Both the position numbers and the translations under genes were made by a program. DNA of 64,000 nucleotides from NCBI GenBank assembly GCA_038049695.1, contig CP142452.1, forward strand, positions 66,283,501 to 66,347,500. The letters run 5' to 3'. This DNA comes from Cinnamomum chago (lineage: Eukaryota > Streptophyta > Magnoliopsida > Laurales > Lauraceae). Shown here in pieces: positions 56,336-64,000 of this stretch (position 1 is its first letter; each line of letters begins with the position of its first letter). Under the pieces are notes generated by a model that saw only the letters and a program-made list of their open reading frames with translations, ran no database searches and was not told the origin of the DNA.

Positions 56336-57702
56336 TCAAGAATGACTTACAAGCTCATTACGACCTAGGTGATACCTCTTGCAAAGCTTCTCCAGGTTTG
56401 CGATTGAGTGCTGCATTGCATTCAACTTTATATCCATGAACATAGCCTGCAAGCATCCAGAATGTATAGGAATATATTATAATACCAAGAAGCAAAGAGA
56501 AGGGACCGCCTCCCTCAATATGACCTATAAAAGAAGCCCATACCTGATAATCATCACCATACTTCTTAACCAAACGTCCAATGTAAACCCTCTGCATTGT
56601 AGTCAATGGTTGCAAGGGGGCATTTTTTCCATCCTTACGCTTCTTCCCAAGTGCAGATTTCAGATCTAAAGATGGCAAAACACAACATCTAAACAAATTA
56701 GCTAGAGCATTAGGAATCAATAATTTTATAAGATCCCTAGATTCATGTCCACATGTAGTCTGCCATGGAGGGCATCACAGTCAACCAAAAATAATTGATA
56801 TATCACAATGACACACAGCAGTTTGCAATAGCGACATAGTTTTGGCCCATGACTCTACCAGATTCCAATAGCGGAAAGGTTCATGCAAGCTTACAACTGA
56901 ATGGGAATGATACCTAGAGAGTTACGAAATGATATATCTGTCATGACCAATATACAGTTTGTCTGATGTTTTGAACCATGAGTTTAAGGGCCCCTTTTGT
57001 TTGAATGAAATTGAATTCCTAGGAATTAATTGTAAAATGGGATGCAACAAAGGATTATCAAAGAGGTGACTGGTGAAGGATATAAGATGGAGGATTTGAC
57101 TTAATAGGGAGATGGCTGAATTGAGTATCTATTTTCCATTTCCCCTCAATTCATTTCCATTAAAGGTGAGATAGTATGATGGACATTTATGAATCTTTCC
57201 TTTTGTTTTTCCCATTTTAGCCACTCATAGGAATACATTTCTTAGAACTCAACTCCTATGAATTCTACTCTATGCAAACAAAAGGGACCCATAAATATCT
57301 AAAACACCATTTGTTCAACATATTCTTAAAAGCAAATAATCCAAACTCATCAAAAATCTTTGTATGAGCATTATGAAAACTGGGTCTGAACACTAGCCAT
57401 CAAAACACAGGTTTTGGCCACAATCATCACCTATTGTCAGTGAGAATTGGAAAATGGAAGAGAGAAGAGAGCGAGTCACCATCTTCTTCGAGATCGCTGC
57501 CCGGGTCGTCTAGCACGGACGAGTCGGGCTGAGTCGAGCGTGGGACCTGGAGCGAGTCGGTCTCGATGATGTGCGGCGTGCGGGAGCGAACGCTGAGGAG
57601 ATTAGGGTTGGAGACAACACCGAGAGACTTGTAGTTGCTAAGAACGCTGGCCTTCTCGTCCCATTCCTTGTCTCTGCAAAAAGCACCACAGGGAATCACG
57701 AA

Positions 57703-57764
<62 letters not shown>

Positions 57765-57896
57765 TACGTACGAGATGAGAGAACGGAGCTTTGCAGGGAG
57801 GGTGAAAGCTGGCTTGAAGATGTTGGGGTGCTTCTTTGGGAGGCCCACCCGAACCTTCGGTCGTGATTTCTTGGATTTCCGTCGTGATCCAGCCAT
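56336..57896 (-). CDS. NOP16: Nucleolar protein 16 (NOP16), ribosome biogenesis, 4 exons, 183 aa
   Basis: Small basic nucleolar protein that, in yeast, joins early 60S pre-ribosomal particles; plant copies are taken to have the same role. Exons on minus: 57896-57772, 57673-57480, 56665-56544, 56446-56336. Phases 2, 1 and 0 join cleanly to 183 residues, the usual family size. The N-terminus MAGSRRKSKKSRPKVRVGLP is the basic NOP16 signature. Next comes DKEWDEKASVLSNYKSLGVV (43-62), also a family hallmark, then an acidic stretch (DDPGSDLEED, about 97-106). Then come GKKRKDGKNAPLQPLT and Y-IGRLVKKYGDDYQ-AMFMDIKLNAMQHS (spanning intron 3). It ends in KLCKRYHLGRNELVSHS. Intron 1 begins GTACGTACAT and runs straight into a (CT)n tract. 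Convergent with KIN13A, about 3.3 kb from its stop. No defects seen. Confidence 0.96.
57705..57762. repeat. (GA)n microsatellite in NOP16 intron 1
   Basis: 29 GA units, starting on the gene strand only about 9 bases after the splice donor of intron 1. It fills about two thirds of this 98 bp intron. Confidence 0.98.
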
Positions 57897-58327
57897 CTCT
57901 CTATTCTCCTTCCTCTCTGGTTATCGCTCTGGCTCTCTCTCTCCTAGGTCTGGCTGCTCTTTTGAAATGGAAGAAGTTGGTGGATTGGATATGAAGGTCA
58001 GTAGTTAATTAGAAGAGGATGGGTGTTATGTGTTATTGCTATTTTTGTTTGTTGATATGGAAAAAAAAATCATAATTTACAAGTTTCAATGACTAAAAAT
58101 TTACTCACACTTAAAATGTTCGTGCAATTTGGAAGTCTAGTTTTAATTTAGAGGTCCTACTTTCAAAACTCTTAAGGCATTACACGATGCGTAGGGTTAG
58201 TGGGCGGTTCTATGTATCCGTAAGTTTACCTATGATCAACCAAAGGGAAGTCGGCGGGTTCCCATGTTACAAAAATAAAATAAAATAATAATAATAAATT
58301 AAAAAATTAAAAATTTAACTTTAGAGT
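57897..58327 (-). promoter_or_regulatory. NOP16 upstream region
   Basis: Directly before the ATG is a CT/TC-rich leader on plus (AG-rich on the gene strand), 57897-57960. Further up the sequence becomes AT-rich. A TATA box cannot be placed with confidence; the inserted inverted-repeat element begins about 430 bp upstream. Confidence 0.45.
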
Positions 58328-60333
58328 GTTTTTGTATATACCCCCCTAAGGTTTCCATGACTTGTAAATAGGCCCATGTGGTTTCAGTATTTATAATTAA
58401 ACCCTTACTTTTTAATTTCAATACCTTTCATGTCTTCAAAATCAGTATTTATATTGAAAATGAAAACCTGCCATGAGATTTGTATTAAACTTTTATAAAA
58501 ATGACACATTTGCGCTAATATCCATTAAATAAAGATGAGTATATTATTATCTACAAAAATATCATTATTTACCCCAAGCTCCAATGGTCTTTCTCAATAA
58601 CTCTTTAATGCATATGAAGCCTAATCATATATTTTAAAACTTTCACCAATTTAACGGTGGGTCATGCATGGATTGAATCAATTATAATTAATTAGAAACA
58701 CAGGCGTTGATTATCATTATGATCTATTTGGATTTAATAAAATAGACCCTATATTGATAAAAAAAAATGATTTACATATGGTTATTCTCTCCCACTAAAT
58801 GTAATTATTAATATTACAAGCTTTGAAAAGAATAGGTTCAAACTTTTGAATCTATGCACATGGGGATAAAGAAATGGGCAAAATTGTCATTTCACTCTAA
58901 AGACTTTTGGTGGTTGGAAGGGTAGGACACGAAAGGTAATAAAATGTAAAAGCAGGGGCCTATTTACAAATACTAAAATTATAGGAGCCTATTTGTTAGG
59001 AATTTTGTAGATTGCAATTTGATGGATGCATTAACATTTTAGCATCATTTGATTTACACACATATGCATTGATTTAAAAAATTTTGAAATCTTGATTTAT
59101 ACATGCATTGGTTTTTAGACTTGAAGAAATATTGATTTATGCATGTTTTGTTTTTAATCTTGGATGCATTTGTTTTTGAAAATGAAGTTTTAGAAATCAA
59201 GCAAGTCTATGGTTTAAATCTTTCAAATCATTTTAGGCTTTTTGTGTTTCATGTTTTTAAACCACTTAGTTTGATTTAAAACATGTTTCCAAACTTGGTT
59301 TAATAGCCCAAAAATCCCTACCAAGAAATACTTTGAAATATGCTAATTTTGGGAATTTTGGTCCCAGGGGGTCGACCTGCAGTGTGCCAGGTCGACCGGC
59401 CCAACTAAAGGCCAGGTCGACCGGGTAAAGAGCCGTTGGCTCCTGAAATGGTAGTTTTATGACCGTTGTGAAGGCCAGGTCGACTCGGGGGTCATGGGGT
59501 CGACTGGGGACTAGTCGTTGGGCAGTTTTGAGCTATAAAATGAAGTTCATTTCTTTGTCAAAGTTGGAGATTTTTAAGCCTTCTTTGAGGTATTTGGAGA
59601 CAAGACAAAGGAGATGAACTAAAAGAGACCAAGGGATCATTTGGAGAGCTAAAGCTTGGATTAATAAAGTTAAATCTCTAAGTAAGCTCTACCTTCCTTA
59701 ATCATATGTTATATGCTTTGTTTAAATTATTGGTAAATGAATTTTAGCATTATAACTATGATGTGTTGAATCCATTCTTCTCTTAATCTTTGATCTAATT
59801 AAGATTGGATTCTTCACTTTGATTTCAAACTAAGTTTTGTTTTAAAATCTTCATTAATCATGCTTAGCCTAAATCTTTGATTTCTTTTATAGCATGATTC
59901 ATTTTCTTGGTTGAATTCTTATTTGTTGTTTTCATTCATTTAAACCTTAGTGAAATTTATTTTGTTTTGAAAACAACATTACACATGCATCACATGTTAG
60001 GTTAGTTAATTTCATACAACTTGTGAACCTTTGATTTTCATATCATTAACAAGTTTGTATCTATACATGTGATTTGCATTTTACTTCAATCAAATCTTTT
60101 ATGTGCCTTAAACTTTTAAATGCTTTGAGCATATATTCATTGAGCTTTCTTTTTGAACTTAATTGAAGTTATCACACACACACATCATGAGCATACATCT
60201 TTGCATTCATTTAGTGTTTGTGTGAGTTGGTTTTTCACTTTCATATCCGCCTATTTTAGAGGCAAATTTATTGAGCTTAAATTGTATCTCTTTGAGTGTT
60301 TTTGTAGACACTTCTTTAAGAGAAATCTTTTTC

Positions 60334-60475
60334 TTGTAAAGGTTATTGCTTAGCCTAATAAAAGCATTGTGTAAAGGTTATTGCTTAGCCTAGAAAAGCA
60401 TCTTGTAAAGGTTGTTGTTTAGCCTAAAAAAACAACATTGTAAAGGTTATTGCTTAGCCTATTGAAAAGCATAGA
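60334..60475. repeat. Minisatellite of about 35 bp, four copies
   Basis: GTAAAGGTTATTGCTTAGCC followed by an A-rich GC-containing spacer, repeated four times with small changes, within the solo LTR. Confidence 0.93.
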
Positions 60476-60689
60476 TAGTGGAAATCCGGTGGGGTGATTA
60501 GATCACAAGCCGGTAGTGGATGTGGGCATTGAGGCCGAACCACTATAAATCTTTGTGTAGTGGTGTTTGCTTGTAGTGATTGTTTTATTAGCTTCCGCAT
60601 TTTGTTTGTTTATCATCACTTGTGACTAGTTTATTTTAAGAAGTTAAAATTTGTCATAATTGGTTACATATTGTAGCTCACCCTATTCA

Positions 60690-60703
60690 CCCCCCCCCCC
60701 CCC
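60690..60703. repeat. Poly-C run
   Basis: Fourteen C in a row near the 3' end of the solo LTR, a site where the assembly length could be unreliable. Confidence 0.9.
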
Positions 60704-60904
60704 TTTAGGGTTAGGATCCCAGGACTTTCACTATTTACAAATCATAGAAATCCTAGAGGGGTATATGCAAAAAGCTTTTAACTTTACCATGCAAAAAGCT
60801 CTTAACTTTACCATGTTTGGTGGGTTAGAGTAAACTCCCAATGGCAAAAAAGATTTTTTTTTATTTTACTAGCCACTAGAAACTTTGCTCCATCTAACAT
60901 AAGT

Positions 60905-61758
60905 CAGTGGCGGCTCCAGAAATTCAAGTCAGTGGGGGTCAACAAAAGACTTATCTTCTGCAAATCGAATAAACTTATTTTTCTCTTTATCAACATTTGT
61001 CATCTACTTTTGATAATTCAACAAATATAATATAAAATTCTTAAATAATCTATTTCCGATAACCCGACAAAGATAATATTGAATTCTAAAAAAAACTATA
61101 AATTTTAATACATCGTTACCAATAGTTCTTAATCCAAAATGAAAATCCAAAAACATAAGCTCCTACAGCTACCCTCAACAAGTTTTCATGTGTTGAAATC
61201 GTTGCATAATAGTTTCATTATCAACACTAGTAACTAACATCCTTTTCAATATTTAACCAAATAGTCATTCATCCATTGATTTCTCATTCGGTTACGCAAT
61301 CTGTTATTTACGTATTTCATTGTTGAAAAAGCTCTTTCTACCGTCGCAGTCGCTACTGGTAAAATCAACACCAATTTTAGAAGCGAATAAATCAATTGGT
61401 ATATAATGTCCTTCTTTGTCTTCACTAATTTTCTAGCAATACCACCAATTCCTTTAAGTTCTAAAAACTCCATGTTAGAGCGCATATTAGAAATGTGGGC
61501 CCATTAATTTTTTTTATATTTTGGTAGACACTTTCCCATTAACTTAGGTGGTCGGTATTTTATGGTGACTTTTGTTCACTGCCACAGCAACAAAGAAAAT
61601 GTGTAAAGTTAGCTAATGCTGGGGTGAAACTCTTAAATTGAGTGGGGTCAAACTCAAAAGTTTATGTGGAGTCAAACTCAAAATTTCAATTCATGAGATA
61701 AATTTTTTTATTTTTAAATATTTTTTCAAATCCTGAGATCAGTGTGTCGTCGCCCATG
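60905..61758 (-). mobile_element. Short hAT element with transposase C-terminal remnant
   Basis: Starts CAGTGGCGGCTCC; the inverted right end is CATGGGCGACGAC, so the termini match only in part. They are flanked by the exact 8 bp duplication ACATAAGT (60897-60904 and 61759-61766). On the minus strand 61485-61246 encodes a hAT dimerisation region (hATC): LLKLVLILPVATATVERAFS followed by MKYVNNRLRNRM-NQWMNDYL. The catalytic core and BED zinc finger are missing, so it is an internally deleted, immobile copy. Confidence 0.92.
61246..61485 (-). pseudogene. hAT transposase dimerisation (hATC) fragment
   Basis: About 79 codons open. The L-P-V-x-T-A-T-x-E-R-A-F-S core and the R-L-R-N-R-M turn are well kept, typical of the zinc-finger MYM/TTF-type hAT proteins of plants. 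The upstream transposase is gone and the fragment ends in a normal-looking C-terminus. Confidence 0.9.
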
Positions 61759-61766
61759 ACATAAGT

Positions 61767-62400
61767 GGTTACTTTATTACTTGTTTACTTCTCATTCCAC
61801 TTCAAATTACCTTGAACTTTTTTTTTTTTGAACTTCAATGTATAATCCTACTTCTCCTCTACAAAATGATTTAGGTTTCTATTTACAAAAAGTCTATCGA
61901 GCCTGATAATGGAGCCCGAATGGGAGCCCGATCCGGGCTGGAGGTCCAGCTGGAGGTCACTCTGTAAATTTGAAAAGGGCTGAACGTTTGCTCATCTCTT
62001 CTTCTCTCTCAATCTCGTGCGCAACAGCTTTCTTTCTCTCTCTCGATTGCGATTCTCCTCCCTCCCCATTGCTGCGCGTCCAGATCCACACCATGGAAGA
62101 GGCGCTGCAAATCTCATAGGGCTGAACGTCCTTTATCTCTTCCTCTCTCTCAATCTCGGGTGCGGTAGCTCTCTTCCTCTCTCTCGATCGCGATTCTCCT
62201 CCCCACCGCTGCGCGTCCAGACCCACGGCTCCGCCTCCACTAGCAGCATCAAACTGTCTCCCTCTTACCGCGCCTCCCTTCCTCCCTCATCGCAGCAGTG
62301 TCCCTCCCCATCGCAGCAGCGTCCCCCTCTCAGAAAGGTACCCCCATCGCAGTAAGAACCCTCTAAATCCTTTTGGTTTTTTTTTCTTCTGCATTTTGTT
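61767..62400 (+). other. CT-rich, duplicated leader-like sequence
   Basis: A block of about 110 bp starting GGGCTGAACG is present twice (61977-62095 and 62119-62226, period 142), both with CTCTCTCAATCTCG and CGCTGCGCGTCCAGA. After the second copy the sequence is C-rich and has a possible donor (AAAG/GTACCC) at about 62337. It resembles the 5' leader of a plant transcript or of an autonomous transposon. The open frames across it are compositionally biased and not convincing. Confidence 0.5.
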
Positions 62401-64000
62401 GCTTTCAACCTGCTATGATGGGTCCTCTGTATTGCCGAGTTTGTAGAATTTTGGACGTTTTGTGCTATTGCTTGTAGAATTTTTGCAAACTACCTTTGTT
62501 GATTTAAATTGAATGGATTTGTTTTGGTTGTTTTAGGGCAGATGCCAGATTCTTTTGTGCCCTTTTTGTATGCATTGTCTGATCAAATAATGGTTTTCTG
62601 CTCATTAGGGTCTGATTATTTTGGCCTCAGTTTGATGATTCATGAGTTTATAACGCATTTGATATGGGTGAAAGACTTTGTATAAGTGAATAGAATGAAT
62701 CCATGCTTGAATGGGTTGGTTGTGTTTGTAGGTTACCTGAAAATTTATGTGAGCGAGGAATGATTGGACACAGGCGATACTTCAAACTTTTGTGGCTTTG
62801 AATTGTCCCACTGCTACTTCAAACTTGTTATCTTATTTTCTTTTGAGAAGAGAGATTTTGGTCATTTACAACATAATAGGCTGCTGACTTGGAAGGAAAA
62901 TTTTTTATTGATCTTGCTTCAGCCAAGGAACTCAGTTTCATTTCATCTATGTTGCATAGGGACAGGTACGAGCGTCAGAATTCAATAGTGTGACGCTTGC
63001 CTAACCACTAAGACGAATAATACTGTTTCCATCATTTTGTTAATGCATCACCGAAACCTTATGTTATTATGAGTTCTCTCACCTGTTTTTGTATAAACAT
63101 TTTTAGCAGATTGTAAAATCACATCTAATGTTTATGTGTGCATAACAGTTTTTTTTTTTCGCATGTACATGTTTCTGTGGATATGCTTGTGATTTTTCCA
63201 TGCTGACCTAAGTTTGAAGTTATTTTTCTTTTCAAAATGTTCTTTGTTGCTGTAATAAAAAAAAATGGTCTCTGTTGCATTGGGAAAAAAAACTGCCTGT
63301 GTATTAATAAAAGAATCCTAAGTGATGAAAGTGAGCCAGTTTACTAAAAGATGACTGGAAGCTTTGTTTTTTTTTTTTTGGGACTGCGAATTGAAGTGAT
63401 TCGAAGCTGCTTATGAATTTTGGAAATCATGTTGAAAATTATGCTGATGAACTTACCATTTAAAATAATATGTTGGTGAACTTCAAATATAATGTTTACT
63501 AAACTATTACCAAGTTGGGCCATTCAATTTACATGAGGGTTCATGCATTTGGTTGGCTAGAGTTACCTGAAAGTTTGTAGTTGTTATGTCAATCTAGCAT
63601 AATCAATTGTAGGTAAAACAAGGCTCTAAGCAATTGCTTTCTCATTTTGGTGGCTATGTGCATTATGATTTCTAAAGTGGAATTTATGGTTACCTATTGT
63701 GGGTTAGGAAATACCATATAGATTGGAACTTGGATTTGATTTTTTTTTTCTCTTTTGTTATTATTGCTATTACTCTTGTTGTTCACAAGATTAAAACTTG
63801 GACTTCATTTTCATTTCGTAGAATTGTCTTTCCCCCTTTCATTTTCCAGGATTGTGGGGTACTTGAATGATCTTACAAGATTAAAACTTGGACATCATTT
63901 ATTTATTATTCTAAGTTTAATTTGAGTGATCTTGTTTTTCTGGCTATTAACTTTGTTGTAAGATGCCTTTGAAAAAGAATATCACTGCTGCTAATGAAAC
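62401..64000 (+). other. Unassigned right edge, possible start of a gene or transposon
   Basis: T-rich, intron-like sequence. At 63963 an ATG begins MPLKKNITAANE and runs off the window. With a CT-rich leader 1.6 kb upstream it could be the first coding exon after a leader intron. No domain can be recognised in 12 residues. Confidence 0.3.

Larger units (their letters stand above)
58994..60730. mobile_element. Solo LTR, 1737 bp, copia Maximus/SIRE-like by its features
   Basis: Starts TGTTAGGAATTTTGTAG and ends CCCAGGACTTTCA, flanked by the exact 5 bp duplication CTATT (58989-58993 and 60731-60735). Inside are TCGAC-type palindromes at about 59370-59510, a 35 bp minisatellite at 60334-60475 and CCTATTCACCCCCCCC just before the end. 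In my knowledge these are features of Maximus/SIRE-type copia LTRs; the family call is inference. No internal domain remains. Confidence 0.9.
58328..60773. mobile_element. Inverted-repeat element interrupted by a solo LTR
   Basis: The left end TTTTGTATATACCCCCCTAA and the following GACTTGTAAATAGGCCC are matched in inverted sense at the right end (GGGGTATATGCAAAAA, ATTTACAAATCATAGAAATC) and by GGGCCTATTTACAAATACTA at about 58956. Removing the LTR at 58994-60730 and one copy of CTATT joins the right arm into one piece. The native element would be about 700 bp with arms of about 100 bp or more, non-autonomous. The target duplication is not clear. Confidence 0.7.

Noticed and set aside
62017-62355. 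112-codon plus-strand open frame in the right-edge CT-rich block
   Set aside because: It is Ser/Pro/Leu-rich owing to CT-rich composition and crosses a tandem duplication; more likely an untranslated leader.

Overview
The window is nuclear DNA from a flowering plant. I see three complete plant genes with canonical GT-AG introns, AT-rich long introns, abundant (GA)n and (AT)n microsatellites, and about half of the sequence in transposon remains (hAT, LTR, LINE and inverted-repeat elements). I cannot name the species. The TE-filled 3-5 kb introns suggest a medium-to-large genome (inference).

Layout, left to right. 961-4425 (minus) is a four-exon universal stress protein A-like gene (161 aa) whose upstream side is occupied by a 1 kb long-inverted-repeat element (4551-5573). 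From 5.6 to 32.4 kb I find no host gene. This block is a transposon graveyard: MITE-like repeats (5742-6620), an LTR-family relic (about 7790-9000), a LINE RNase H scrap (9200-9530), a 2.2 kb direct duplication (12737-14910 and 15294-24262) whose second copy was split by a nested stack (solo LTR 16326-23114, containing hAT 16449-20920, containing a probable solo LTR 17580-19972), a second non-autonomous hAT (28677-30568), and a pair of related repeats in opposite orientation 20 kb apart (11265-11990 and 31750-32365).

32.6-53.5 kb (plus) is one gene, a kinesin-13A (KIN13A). Its 808 codons are spread over 12 coding exons, plus an intron in the 5' leader. All splice junctions and phases could be followed. 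Most of its length is intron, with a decayed LINE, tandem duplications, a pair of inverted-repeat elements, a 3.2 kb minus-strand L1-type LINE, a MITE and a copia scrap. The 5.2 kb intron 6 cuts the ATP-binding P-loop codon series. 56336-57896 (minus) is NOP16, a ribosome-biogenesis protein (183 aa, four exons), convergent with KIN13A.

58.0-64.0 kb is again repeats: an inverted-repeat element interrupted by a solo LTR with exact target duplication (58994-60730), a short hAT with exact 8 bp target duplication and a transposase C-terminal remnant (60905-61758), and a GA/CT-rich duplicated leader-like segment at the right edge, where an unidentified gene or element may begin.

The three genes have no obvious shared pathway: stress-associated nucleotide binding, microtubule depolymerisation and ribosome assembly. 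The clearest result is the layered TE history, which several exact target-site duplications let one order in time. I found no convincing new biological system.
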